Assembly: GCA_964610885.1 (NCBI GenBank)
Contig: CAZSWR010000002.1
Location: forward strand, 1-64,000
DNA from: CAZSWR01 sp964610885
Lineage (GTDB): Bacteria > Bacteroidota > Ignavibacteria > Kapaibacteriales > UBA2268
Length of the DNA: 64,000 nucleotides
Direction of reading: 5' to 3'
A program made the position numbers and the translations under genes. The notes beneath the pieces were generated by a model. The model did no database searches. It saw only the letters and a program-made list of their open reading frames with translations, and was not told the origin of the DNA. This document shows positions 29,101 to 37,219 of the stretch, in pieces. The number at the start of each line of letters is the position of its first letter. Within the stretch, counting starts at the first letter, position 1.

Positions 29101-29247
29101 ATAGCTACAGGGACCGGATCCGAAGTTCAGAAACCTTTGGCAACGGTTGTAGTGGGCGGACTAATTTCATCAACAATACTGACACTTCTCATTATTCCGG
29201 CTGTTTATGGTTGGTTCGAGAAGAGAAAAGAAGAAGCCGAAATGTAA
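26146..29247 (+). CDS. Heavy-metal RND efflux pump (CzcA/CusA family)
   Basis: 1033 residues from the ATG that overlaps the adaptor stop. The HME-RND layout is clear: LEKLISMTLSRRGMIIFVSLL start, INIDAFPDVTNNQVEI, and twelve helices with two large periplasmic loops. In helix 4 the acidic pair D411 and E418 (FDASIIQVEN) is kept. The extra aspartate that Zn/Co/Ni-type CzcA has six residues before D411 is a serine (S405). Lys409 sits next to the pair, where family members usually have a small or hydrophobic residue. The cation exported therefore cannot be assigned. The pump extrudes metal ions by proton antiport with the two upstream proteins. A PII-like gene follows behind a hairpin. Confidence 0.9.
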   Translation: MLEKLISMTLSRRGMIIFVSLLIVAFGVYSAMNINIDAFPDVTNNQVEIVSRAGGLSAVEIERNVTYPIETAMKGLPGIVQMRSVTKFGLSIVTIVFKENVDIYFARQLVFERLDEAKDNLPKGVEVEMGPMATVMGEIYQYNLEGTMPKDSAEKVAYLTNLRTIQEWIITPQLKNVPGVNEINSYGGYFKQYQVVISPEKLLKYNVTVNDIFEALENNNQNAGGNIIENGSDQYIVRGVGLIKDTIDISNIVLKETGGVPTFIGDVAQVRIGEAVRMGAALKNGEETVGGIVMMLRGENSRNVVQSVKENVKEINNNNILPPGIKIVPYYDRTDIVDDSVYTIVRALLEGSVLVLVITFILLRSFRGSAVILIALPVSLLLTFIMMKLTGIGANLMSIGGLVISTGMKFDASIIQVENVQRLLNDHPGKTGRFKTVLKAIMDVRKPSIYGEVIIAITFIPILALEGTEGKMFAPLAITVILAIAASLLMSIFVIPQLCGTFLKPQQEKESPVMRFFSKQYLPLLKFAIKKKYLLLSIAGIALVGSLFLFGKLGTEFIPIMDEGAFDMDISLLPGVSLAKAVDINKMAADKLKNFNELDVAVCRIGQTGVALDTRGADKTGYVGVLRPKNEWKRDISREELTQEMRDSLNQIPGIAFGFSQPIQCRIDEIVAGTRAQLILKLFGDDIEILKKKSEEIAKVLSGIKGATDLVTEKITGQPYLTITIDRKKISRYGLNVADIQKVIEMAIAGKSASSLYEGNKRFDITVRLPEEKRNSVDAIKDIFVPSKSGANVPLAQLADIKMTEGPVQISRQDGVRRVGIEMNISGRDMGGFVAEAKQKIASKVNLPSGYYLTWGGQFENQQRAMTKLMIIVPVAIGLILLLLFVTFKSIRLSFLVILNLPFALIGGVLALWISGLYLSVPASVGFIVLLGVAVLNGVVLVTHISHLRDEGMDKDSAIMQGSIDRLRPVLMTAFITIFSLIPSLIATGTGSEVQKPLATVVVGGLISSTILTLLIIPAVYGWFEKRKEEAEM

Positions 29248-29253
29248 TATCAT

Positions 29254-29289
29254 CACTCCTGTTTGTCCGTTTGCGGACAAGCAGGAGTG
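29254..29289. promoter_or_regulatory. Strong hairpin between the metal pump and PII-like genes
   Basis: CACTCCTGTTTGTCCG (29254-29269), loop TTTG, then CGGACAAGCAGGAGTG (29274-29289): a 16-bp stem with one G-T pair. It begins 6 bases after the pump stop and ends 22 bases before the ATG of the PII-like gene. No T-run follows, so it is more likely an RNA-stabilising or partial read-through element than a full terminator. Confidence 0.7.
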
Positions 29290-29311
29290 CTATCAAACGA
29301 AAGGTAATTAT

Positions 29312-29653
29312 ATGAAAGAGATAAAGGCGATCATCCGGCCGTTTAAATTATCGGAAGTTATTGATGAACTATCCGAAATTGAAGGCCTTCCGGGAGTTAC
29401 AGTCTCCGAAATCAAAAGCTTCGGAAAATCAAAAACATCAAATGCTAAAGACAAAGTCACATGCGAAGAAGTAGAGCTTATTCCAAGAATTAAACTCGAA
29501 GTAGTAGTTTTGGATTCTATGGTTGAAAGAGTAGTTGAAGCTATTCAGAAAATTGCACATACTGGAAACACCGGAGACGGCAAGATATTCATTACCGATG
29601 TCGAAGAAACCATAAAGATCCAAACAAATGAAAGGGGCATTTCTGCAATTTAG
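29312..29653 (+). CDS. PII-like signalling protein of the metal-efflux group (PII-NG type)
   Basis: 113 residues with the PII core: MKEIKAIIRPFKLSEVIDEL start, a T-loop region after SEIKSFGKSK, and a TGNTGDGKIFITDVEETIKIQT B-loop. The T-loop lacks the tyrosine that GlnD uridylylates in classical GlnB/GlnK (the YRGAEY stretch is absent). A PII subgroup encoded beside CusABC/CzcABC-type efflux genes has been described as PII-NG, and this gene's position fits. PII proteins are trimers that bind nucleotides and change their partner through the T-loop; here the pump is the likely partner, which is inference. The ATG at 29312 is chosen over an upstream one inside the pump gene because it matches the PII N-terminus. 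Confidence 0.8.
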   Translation: MKEIKAIIRPFKLSEVIDELSEIEGLPGVTVSEIKSFGKSKTSNAKDKVTCEEVELIPRIKLEVVVLDSMVERVVEAIQKIAHTGNTGDGKIFITDVEETIKIQTNERGISAI

Positions 29654-29702
29654 AAGTGTGTTGAATAAGTAACGCTGTGGCAACCCGTGGGGCAACCCCT
29701 GT

Positions 29703-29890
29703 GTTCTCGAGTACATTCCTATATCCAATAATATCAGTGTATTACGCGACTGTTTTCTTCGGCCCCGTTTAAAATGGGGTTGGGGGATTTGTAAATATTT
29801 CAATGAGATACAGTAATCCATTCAATGGATTTTAAACCCATTATTGCCAATCTTTACTTTTTCTGGCAAGCTCTTAACAGCCTGTTGGAG
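29703..29890. repeat. Dispersed intergenic repeat, copy C
   Basis: The longest copy of the family. Its left 110 bases match the reverse complement of 14390-14500; its right part (AAATATTTCAATGA to TTTTACTTTTTC) matches 23133-23245. Confidence 0.6.
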
Positions 29891-29984
29891 CATGTAATAC
29901 ATTGAAACAAAATGAGATTCCCGCCTGGCGGGAATGACAATTTCAACTTGCAAATGTATGATATAATATTATACGCTTTTCTTG

Positions 29985-30134
29985 CTTGTACCTTTCTCCT
30001 TGCAACTTGATACTCTCTTTCATACCAATCAGAATAATCAAATGAATCAGAGTTCAGACCAATATTCTTGCTTGTACCTTTCTCCTTGCAACTTGTTACT
30101 CTTCCTTCACTTGTACCTTTCTCCTTGCAACTTG
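29985..30134 (+). repeat. Three copies of a 25-bp direct repeat
   Basis: The unit begins CTTGTACCTTTCTCC and ends TTGCAACTTG. It occurs identically at 29985-30009, 30071-30095 and 30110-30134, with spacers of 61 and 14 bases. A degenerate relative (CTTTCCACTTGCAACTTG) lies near 20600. The spacers are unequal and copies are direct, so this is not a CRISPR array. Confidence 0.75.
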
Positions 30135-30265
30135 CTGCTTTATACTTGCCATATTAGAAATCACAGCCCACAGAAAAAAACAATCACAACTCAATTTAAG
30201 TTATAATAATTCAAAATATTTCAATAAATTTGCCTTAGCATAAAGGGGAATTTTTTGGATTGGTT

Positions 30266-33200
30266 ATGAAATTCTTTAATTACTTGATAAAACTCGCATT
30301 TTTGATGATTGTCCATTCGCTTTGCTTGGCGCAATCTTCTCTACACGTGCTCGAAAGCGACATTTCGGGCTATCCGTTCATACGCCTGAAGTATTTTGCG
30401 TACAGTACGAAAGGCGTTATGATGCAAGGCCTCGCGGCGCAGGACTTTCGCGCTTTCGACAACTTGGCGGAGGCAAACATAATCGAAACCGATTGCCCCG
30501 CGCAATCGCCCCAGTCGGAGCTTTCGCTCACGATCTGCATCGATTTGTCCGTTGCCGATGATACAATTTTCGGCGATAGGCTCGCGAAAGCGAAGTTGCT
30601 GGCCGCGAAAATCGTCGGCGCAATGGATTCTATCACCACTACCTGTGCGTTGACCGATTTCGGTGCCATAAGCCGAATGGAAACAGATTTCACTCGGCAA
30701 AAGCAAGTACTTCTCGCAAGGATTGCTTCGATTGGCTCAACCCGCGCTGCGCGATACGAGAACGGTTTCCTGTTTCCGCTTTCCGGCGCAATCGACGTTT
30801 GTGCCCGTGGCGGCGCGAACAAGACTATTGTGTTGATTACCGATGGTCGCAAGGGCTGCCAGGCCCAAGAAATCATCAATGCGGCCAAGGAATCGGGCAT
30901 TAAAGTATTTGCGCTCTCTCTATCGGATGCGATTTCAACTGATTTGATTCGTATTTGCTCCGAGACCGGTGGCCGCCATTTCTCCGGCCTTTCCGATACG
31001 GTCCTGTACAATGGATATGCAAGCATGGTGCTGTCGTTGATGTTCAATTACCAACCTTGCGAGATGACGCTGAAGGCCCAACCGAGCTGCGACGACGACC
31101 ACCAGGTCCGCATCAGCCTGCCGCTGTATTCCGTTTGGGATTCGTTTTCGTATGCGCTCCCGCAGCAGACAAAGCCCAAGGTGGAAACCGATCCGAAATA
31201 TATCGGCTTCAGCGCAGTCGTGCCTTATACTCAAGCAACGAAGAAAATTACAATTATTCCAAGAAACTCGAATCTAAACATTACCAAGTTCACTTTCAAA
31301 GATTCGCGATTCTCCGTTGTCAGCGGCGACGTGCCGCCCGGCGGGAGTATTTCGCTAATGAAAGACGAACCATACAGCATCACTGTGCAGTTCGCGCCAA
31401 CGGATTCATCGATTGTCTATACGCCTCTTGTGATCGAATCCGAGGCCTGTTCGGGCAACATTGTATATATCACGGGTGGGTATCCGAACACTTCGCCGAA
31501 GGTAAAAACTCTGCACATGACTTCCCCGACGCTTCGCCAGCCGCTCATAGTGGGCGATACGGCTCGCGTCAGTTGGGAGGGGCTGCTTCCTGCGGACGTC
31601 ATTCAGTTGGAGTACAGGTATTCGCCATCGATGAAGTGGGACACGTTGGTAACAGATATTACCGGTTTGGACTACTCATGGCCTGTGCCCGACCACCTGA
31701 CGGACAGCGCAGAAATTCGAGCCATCCAGCTGTGGCCGAACAATATCGGAGAAACTAAGAATTTCATACACAAGAATGGTGTCCGTTCGGCCTTTTTCAA
31801 TCCGATCGACGGCACGACCTGCATTATTGCCTGCATGGACAGCATTGCCCGACTTTTCAATTCCAATACTGGCAAACTGATTTTCGATTTGAAAGGCCAC
31901 ACCAGCGGAATCATTTGGGCGGAAATCGACAACGCGCAAAAGTATATCTTTACTGCCTCGGAGGATAGCACAATCAGGCTGTGGAATTACTCAGACGGAA
32001 GTTTGGTCAAAGTGATCTCTGCCGATGACGATATTACGAATGCAGCCTTCAGCGCCGATGGCAAATTCGTCGCAGTTGCGTGCAAACACATCGGAATCAA
32101 GCTCTTTTCCGTAGCAGACGTCCAGCCGCCGATTGTCAAGGCCTGCGACCAAGGATTCATTTGGTTCGTTCGCTTCTCGAGCGATGGAAAGTACATGCTA
32201 ACCTCTGGCGCGGGTTCGATCAAGTGTTGGGACTATCCGGCGCTGACGTTGCACTCGACATTCCAATGCCCAACAAATTTCGAAACAGTCATTTGCATTG
32301 GCATCAGCTCGGACAACTCAGTTATTGGCGGTGGGACATGGGCCGGAAACGGCTACGTCTGGGATTTCAATTCCGGGACTATCAAATACACAATCAACCA
32401 TATCTCTGATGTGGCGAAAACAGTGAATTCGATGTCGTTCCACAAAACTGCAACAGACCTTACGATACGGAAGCAAAAAATCCCACCACAGACCACACTG
32501 CTGATCTCGTCTGGCGGTAACGATGCGAAAATCTGGTATGCCTCGGACGGCACTCTGATCGCACCGCTCGAAGAGCACACAAACACGGTGAATACTGCAT
32601 TCTTCAATTTCGACGGTAGCCGAGTGCTGACGGCGAGTAACGATTCTATTGCAAAGATTTGGAATCTGGACAAACGCGGTCTGCAAACCGACACTTGCGG
32701 CATGTTTCGCATCGTAAAGCCACTCTTGGCCGCCAAGGATATTGATTTCGGAACTGCCCAGGCCGGCGGCGTGCGAGATACCACCGTGAACATATTTATC
32801 GACAATCAAAGCGATTTTGCATACGATATATCTTCAATTACGATCTCCGGCAAAGATGCTTCACTTTTTTCAATAGTCGAAAACGGGGAGCCGTTCGAGC
32901 TGGATTCGCTCGGGAACCACGCCGTGAGGCTACGGTATGCCCCGACAGCATCGGGCGTACATTCGGCAGACCTTACGATTTCCTATCCATTGGCAACGAA
33001 AACCGTTAAATTGAACGGTGTTGCAATCGAAAACGGACTCGCGGGCGGCAATGCTGTTATTGATTTCGGCGATGTGGCCATTGGCGATTTTCGCGATACG
33101 ACTGTGTCAGTGCTGCTTCGGAACCAAACGCAAAGTAGCATTTCAATTGATTCAATTACTTCGGGCGAACCCGACCACGGGCATTTCCGAATAATTGAAG

Positions 33201-34042
33201 CTCCCTGGCCGATAGTTCTCCAGACGAATGATGTCTATCCCGTCAGGATTCGTTTCATTCCCGAGGGCGAAGTACGGAGGAACATGGTACTGACCGTGCA
33301 CAATTCCACTCAATTCTCTCCTTCCGAGATTTCGCTCATTGCCGACGGATACAAACCGTTTTCCGATTCCTTGCTGGCGTATGTCCCGGAGAGGGTTTCG
33401 GCAAAAGCAGGAGACATTATTGACTTGCCATTGAATGTTGTTTTCAAGGGCGCTGCTCCGGTGGCGGCCAATCGCGAAAAGGTTATCGGGCAGCTTAGTT
33501 ACAATTCAACGCTTCTCGAGCCACTGGACTTCCGCGAAACAATGGCAATCGAAAACAACATCGGCACGATAACTTTTTCAGTTGATCCTCAAGCGGATTC
33601 ATTGCACCCGAAGCTCATCAAGTTCCGCGCCGGATTGGGCAACGACACGGCGACGGCCATAAAGCTACACAATTCGCATCCCGCGAAGACCTCTCGCTAT
33701 GCAATCGAAGAGCGAAGCGGAAAGTTCTCGCTTTTGGGCGTGTGCCAGCAGGGCGGACCGCGCTTGCTCGAAACCGATACTCGTCTCCGGCTTGGCCAGG
33801 CCCAACCAAACCCGGTCGTGAGCATATCCACAATCGAATTTGAAATGCTGCAACCTGACAAGGCCAAAATGGTGCTCGTCGATATCGATGGCCGCGAAGT
33901 GAAAACTCTTCTCGATGCGCCGCTTATTCCCGGAAAGCACTCCGTTGAAGTAAACTCCGACGGCGTGGCTGCTGGTGTATATTTCTACGTACTGACAGCC
34001 GGCACTGACCGCAAGACTGGCCGTTTGCAAATCGTGAAGTAG
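30266..34042 (+). CDS. T9SS-exported VWA / WD40 / ASH-domain protein
   Basis: 1258 residues from the ATG at 30266 (TTG at 30260 also possible). Signal peptide ends near CLAQ. Residues about 85-270 form a VWA-like domain whose metal-site motif is altered (DLSVA rather than DxSxS) although LITDGRKG is kept. A linker with LKNPT/TSPT-like sequence leads to several WD40 repeats (about 500-830; KIWNLD and IRLWNYSDG motifs). Two ASH/choice-of-anchor-D-type domains (about 840-1040, IDFGTAQAGG and IDFGDVAIGD) and a cohesin-like domain follow, then a T9SS type A tail (QPNPVVSISTIEF). The mix of binding domains suggests a surface or released protein-interaction factor. No partner gene is adjacent. Confidence 0.85.
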   Translation: MKFFNYLIKLAFLMIVHSLCLAQSSLHVLESDISGYPFIRLKYFAYSTKGVMMQGLAAQDFRAFDNLAEANIIETDCPAQSPQSELSLTICIDLSVADDTIFGDRLAKAKLLAAKIVGAMDSITTTCALTDFGAISRMETDFTRQKQVLLARIASIGSTRAARYENGFLFPLSGAIDVCARGGANKTIVLITDGRKGCQAQEIINAAKESGIKVFALSLSDAISTDLIRICSETGGRHFSGLSDTVLYNGYASMVLSLMFNYQPCEMTLKAQPSCDDDHQVRISLPLYSVWDSFSYALPQQTKPKVETDPKYIGFSAVVPYTQATKKITIIPRNSNLNITKFTFKDSRFSVVSGDVPPGGSISLMKDEPYSITVQFAPTDSSIVYTPLVIESEACSGNIVYITGGYPNTSPKVKTLHMTSPTLRQPLIVGDTARVSWEGLLPADVIQLEYRYSPSMKWDTLVTDITGLDYSWPVPDHLTDSAEIRAIQLWPNNIGETKNFIHKNGVRSAFFNPIDGTTCIIACMDSIARLFNSNTGKLIFDLKGHTSGIIWAEIDNAQKYIFTASEDSTIRLWNYSDGSLVKVISADDDITNAAFSADGKFVAVACKHIGIKLFSVADVQPPIVKACDQGFIWFVRFSSDGKYMLTSGAGSIKCWDYPALTLHSTFQCPTNFETVICIGISSDNSVIGGGTWAGNGYVWDFNSGTIKYTINHISDVAKTVNSMSFHKTATDLTIRKQKIPPQTTLLISSGGNDAKIWYASDGTLIAPLEEHTNTVNTAFFNFDGSRVLTASNDSIAKIWNLDKRGLQTDTCGMFRIVKPLLAAKDIDFGTAQAGGVRDTTVNIFIDNQSDFAYDISSITISGKDASLFSIVENGEPFELDSLGNHAVRLRYAPTASGVHSADLTISYPLATKTVKLNGVAIENGLAGGNAVIDFGDVAIGDFRDTTVSVLLRNQTQSSISIDSITSGEPDHGHFRIIEAPWPIVLQTNDVYPVRIRFIPEGEVRRNMVLTVHNSTQFSPSEISLIADGYKPFSDSLLAYVPERVSAKAGDIIDLPLNVVFKGAAPVAANREKVIGQLSYNSTLLEPLDFRETMAIENNIGTITFSVDPQADSLHPKLIKFRAGLGNDTATAIKLHNSHPAKTSRYAIEERSGKFSLLGVCQQGGPRLLETDTRLRLGQAQPNPVVSISTIEFEMLQPDKAKMVLVDIDGREVKTLLDAPLIPGKHSVEVNSDGVAAGVYFYVLTAGTDRKTGRLQIVK

Positions 34043-34110
34043 GCGAGAAGTGTTGCTATTATTTTCAGTATTTAGTCTCAGCAGCCGACAATAACTTCGT
34101 AATAAACTGT

Positions 34111-34134
34111 AGGGGCGGGTTCCAAACCCGCCCA
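34111..34134. repeat. GTAG-headed REP-like palindrome
   Basis: GTAG followed by GGGCGGGTT-cca-AACCCGCCC. REP elements mobilised by RAYT transposases typically start with a GTAG or GGAG tetranucleotide beside a palindrome, which this fits. The same core recurs at 20473 and, inverted, at 34415. Confidence 0.65.
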
Positions 34135-34257
34135 CGGCATATTATTTATATTGATTTGTACAATAGGTTCCTTCACAGAGATTAATGGCTCTATTTCGCT
34201 TTGTTAGGGTACTCCATTGGGCTATTTAACTATTAGAAAATCATAGCATTACCTGAA

Positions 34258-34281
34258 GTAGGGGCGAGGTAACCTCGCCCT
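34258..34281. repeat. GTAG-headed palindrome with a different core
   Basis: GTAG precedes the perfect palindrome GGGCGAGGTTACCTCGCCC-like sequence (read GGGCGAGG-taa-CCTCGCCC). It has the same head and arm length as the neighbouring REP but another core. Confidence 0.6.
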
Positions 34282-34414
34282 CACTTTTGTATTATTACCC
34301 AAAGAAAGAATTCTATGCGTTTTAGTGTTATTTTTGGATATTCAACAGCGTTTAAGCACTTCTTTCAGAAGACAAACATCATCATATTATCACATCTACA
34401 CATTAGCAAATCAT

Positions 34415-34440
34415 TGGGCGGGTTTGGAACCCGCCCCTAC
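34415..34440. repeat. REP-like palindrome, inverted copy
   Basis: GGGCGGGTT-tgg-AACCCGCCC followed by CTAC, the reverse orientation of the element at 34111-34134, so the two face each other across about 300 bases. Confidence 0.65.
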
Positions 34441-34514
34441 ATCTCTCGTGTTGCATCACATCAGCTAATTAACAAATCCCAGGGCAGATTATTAATAGTC
34501 AGCGTTAATGATAA

Positions 34515-35642
34515 CTATTCTTCTGTTTCCAGGTTGGGCACGGTTAAGAAGAAAGTGGTGCCGGTGGCCTCTTCGGAAGTGAAACTGACGGTGCCCTTCA
34601 GGTATTTTTCTGTAAAGAGTTTAATCGAATAGGTTCCAATGCCGCGGCCTGCGCCTTTGGTCGAGAAAGATTTCTGGAAAATCTGTTGCTTGACTTCGTC
34701 GGGCATGACTTTAGAGTTATTGACGCATACCTCGAGATGGCCGTTTTCGACAGCCGACGAGATTTTGACAGTGCCGCGAGGCGCAACGGCTTCGAGCGCA
34801 TTTTTCAGCAGATTCGAGATCGTTCGGCCGAGCAAGGTGCGGTCAGTATTAATGACGGCATTTTTAGATATTTCTTCGTATATGATCGTACAATCCCTGG
34901 CGAACTCGTAGTGTTTGTTAAGATCAATAATTTCTTTAATAAATTGCCTAATATTAATTTCGGAAACTTCCAATGCCAGTGTGCCCTTTTCGGCGGACAG
35001 AAGCTGCCTTTGGTTTCTGATTTCGTCGATCAATTGCCGGGAGGCCTGAGAAAGCATAGATGAATACTCGTCGTATTCTGGGGGCAGTTCCATTTTCAGT
35101 ATTTCGCCGATTGATTGGATCCCCGAGGCTGTATTCATAATATCGTGGAAGAAAACCCGTTCGAGCACTTCGCGGCGTTTTTCATTGCTTATGTCTGCCA
35201 TCGCAAAAATTATAAAATCGGAACCATTCTTTTTGAATGGGGAAGAGGTTACACGAAGAGTAAGCGAATTCCCATCTAATTGGGTCATTCGGCATTCTTT
35301 GGAATTCTCGATTCCGTTCAGTCCGGTCAGGATCGACACCAGAGCACCGCAATACTTGCATCCTTCCGTCGTACCGCATCCGACGCCTCCTTCGGTCCTG
35401 ACGCAGCCAAATATTTCGCCAGGCCGGTTGCCATAGAGTTCGCTGCGGTCTTCCAAATCGAACAGATTCATCAGAGCTTTATTGATAAAAACCGTTTGAC
35501 GATTGCTGTCGAGTATCATTATCAGATCGGGTATTTTGTCGAAAAGCAATTGAAAATATCCATCCTGCCGGAAAATAGAAATTTCTTTTTCCAGAATTTC
35601 TGGAGCTGTCCGCGAGAGCAATTCTTCTCTTATGATATCCAT
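34515..35642 (-). CDS. PAS-domain sensor histidine kinase with four-cysteine motif
   Basis: 375 residues, no membrane segment, so probably cytoplasmic. A PAS domain spans about 25-150. Inside it is a cysteine cluster C80-X8-C89-X5-C95-X2-C98 (GCGTTEGCKYCG), which could hold a metal ion, iron-sulphur cluster or redox switch. The histidine box is VFFHDIMNT with the phospho-acceptor at H166. The ATPase domain has NLLKNALEA (N box) and GRGIGTYSIKLF (G box). No response-regulator gene is next to it, so it is an orphan kinase. The signal is unknown; a redox or metal cue is inference from the cysteines. Confidence 0.85.
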   Translation of the reverse strand: MDIIREELLSRTAPEILEKEISIFRQDGYFQLLFDKIPDLIMILDSNRQTVFINKALMNLFDLEDRSELYGNRPGEIFGCVRTEGGVGCGTTEGCKYCGALVSILTGLNGIENSKECRMTQLDGNSLTLRVTSSPFKKNGSDFIIFAMADISNEKRREVLERVFFHDIMNTASGIQSIGEILKMELPPEYDEYSSMLSQASRQLIDEIRNQRQLLSAEKGTLALEVSEINIRQFIKEIIDLNKHYEFARDCTIIYEEISKNAVINTDRTLLGRTISNLLKNALEAVAPRGTVKISSAVENGHLEVCVNNSKVMPDEVKQQIFQKSFSTKGAGRGIGTYSIKLFTEKYLKGTVSFTSEEATGTTFFLTVPNLETEE

Positions 35643-35701
35643 TTTTTTTCTTTCGATGTCAAAAAAATCAAATTAATAAACGAATATTTTTGCTTGATAT
35701 T

Positions 35702-36646
35702 TTACCAGAGCGAAAATCCGAGGGATACCGATGCGAAAAGCCCACTGAAATCATCAACCTTTTTTGTGGGCAACAGGTATCCGCATGTAGCTGAGATATT
35801 CAGATTCCTATTCGAGTAGCACCACACGCCGACTTGTGGATTGAAGAGGAACAGGCTGCCGATTTCCCGTTGGTTGATGCCGCTCAGCTCGACGCCATAG
35901 AAAGGAATCAAATACGAACGGTTTACGTTCCTCTCGAATGAAACCTGCATGCCTAAGCCGTATTTGAATGCGACGCCGAGGCTGTCTTTGTTGGATTCCA
36001 TATAATCGAAACGAAGGAATAGTTTCCCGAGGCAGGGGCCTTTGTTGTCGTTGTGGTGCGCCCACGATACCAAATCGAACTGAATGTTGCCGCCTTTGAA
36101 TGTGCCATAGTCTGATTTGTTCTTTGGCGCAAAATAGGTGAACCCGACATTCGGGATGAAACTGGTTGTCCAATCGTCCACGATGCGAATCCTGAGGGGG
36201 ACCTCTTCGGTGTGGTATTTGCTGGAAACCTTGATTGTGTAATTATAATCGCCGAGTTCGTCCGAGGTGGCCACCCAAGAGAAACAACGCATTTGCTTGT
36301 TGAACCGTACATTTCGCGGTTTTGGAGTGATTGAACATGTAAAACTGTCCAGGTTTCGCGTATAGCAGCCCTGCATCGAATTCTGCATATTAGTTTCATC
36401 TTCGTCGAAATTAAAAAATACTTCGATAGGCCTGTCGATAGAGCAAAACATAATGGAATTGGCATTGTAGTTCGTGCGGCCATAGAGCGAGTAATACTGA
36501 TTAGGCGAAATGCTGATCGAGAATTCCTTCCTCAGGCATTCCGAATTGTTCGCGGGTTCTTGATCGTTATCATTTTTCTGAGCAAAAGCGAAAGAACATG
36601 CAGCAAGGAACAAAACAAGAGATACAATTAGCAAACGATTCTTCAT
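35702..36646 (-). CDS. Exported outer-membrane-type protein, unrecognised
   Basis: 314 residues from the ATG at 36646, preceded by GGTGGAAAT. The signal peptide MKNRLLIVSLVLFLAACSFAFA is followed by an acidic stretch. Residues 30-165 look like beta-sandwich (a pair of cysteines in MFCSIDRP and MQGCYTRN). The C-terminal half alternates hydrophobic and polar residues and ends in aromatic LGFSLW, as outer-membrane beta-barrels do. The gene precedes the PAS kinase gene on the same strand with a 59-base gap, so they may be transcribed together. I do not recognise the family. Confidence 0.65.
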   Translation of the reverse strand: MKNRLLIVSLVLFLAACSFAFAQKNDNDQEPANNSECLRKEFSISISPNQYYSLYGRTNYNANSIMFCSIDRPIEVFFNFDEDETNMQNSMQGCYTRNLDSFTCSITPKPRNVRFNKQMRCFSWVATSDELGDYNYTIKVSSKYHTEEVPLRIRIVDDWTTSFIPNVGFTYFAPKNKSDYGTFKGGNIQFDLVSWAHHNDNKGPCLGKLFLRFDYMESNKDSLGVAFKYGLGMQVSFERNVNRSYLIPFYGVELSGINQREIGSLFLFNPQVGVWCYSNRNLNISATCGYLLPTKKVDDFSGLFASVSLGFSLW

Positions 36647-37219
36647 TTGGATTTCCACCGGAAAGTTTCAAAAACACAATTTCAATAGAACAAATTACAA
36701 AATATCGATTGAATTCGCCAGATAAAAAATGAAAAAGTGTTTTCGAGGAGAACGGTGCTATACAAAACAAATATCAGCAAAGACACAAATACCACAACCA
36801 ACAGATTATCTGGTGTTATGGGTAGTTTTATACACATTCTTTCGTTCTACAAATGTATTATAAAACAAGGGAATTAGTTTGAAGCATAACCTAACATAAA
36901 AATTAGGAACGAGATGACGGATATTTTATATAGAAATAAATAAACGTGTTGTGAAAATGATGCAGTTCATATCTTGTTTGAATGATAGTGCATTATTAAA
37001 TCGAGGCGAAAGGAGTAACGATAAAAAAAAATGGTATTAAGAGGTGTTTTGAAGTAATTTTATTTTTTTATTATGTATTTAATAGTTAAATTAAATTGTT
37101 TAAAAAAATGAAATATTTTTTTCGTTTTTGTAAATAAAATATATTTATATACGTTGTATGAACTACAGCATTTCTTGAAATATTTTTGATGTATTTACCA
37201 AAGAAGGGTGAAGTGTTTT
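36647..37219. other. AT-rich divergent promoter region
   Basis: 573 bases separating the outer-membrane protein gene and the MarR gene. It is very AT-rich, with long A/T runs from 37020 to 37150. TATTTTTG at 37181-37188 fits the Bacteroidota -7 pattern TAnnTTTG and could serve marR, but no well-spaced -33 element is clear. No gene supported. Confidence 0.4.

Larger units (their letters stand above)
29654..30265. other. Repeat-rich intergenic region
   Basis: 612 bases without a gene. It holds copy C of a dispersed repeat (29703-29890), a palindrome ATTCCCGCC-tg-GGCGGGAAT near 29920-29937, and three copies of a 25-bp sequence between 29985 and 30134. The promoter of the downstream T9SS gene is presumably in the last 100 bases. 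Confidence 0.6.
34043..34514. other. Intergenic region with three REP-like palindromes
   Basis: 472 bases between converging genes. Palindromes occur at 34111-34134, 34258-34281 and 34415-34440. The rest is AT-rich with no supported gene. Confidence 0.55.

Noticed and set aside
29985..30134. Possible CRISPR array
   Set aside because: Only three copies, spacers of 61 and 14 bases, no cas genes in the window.
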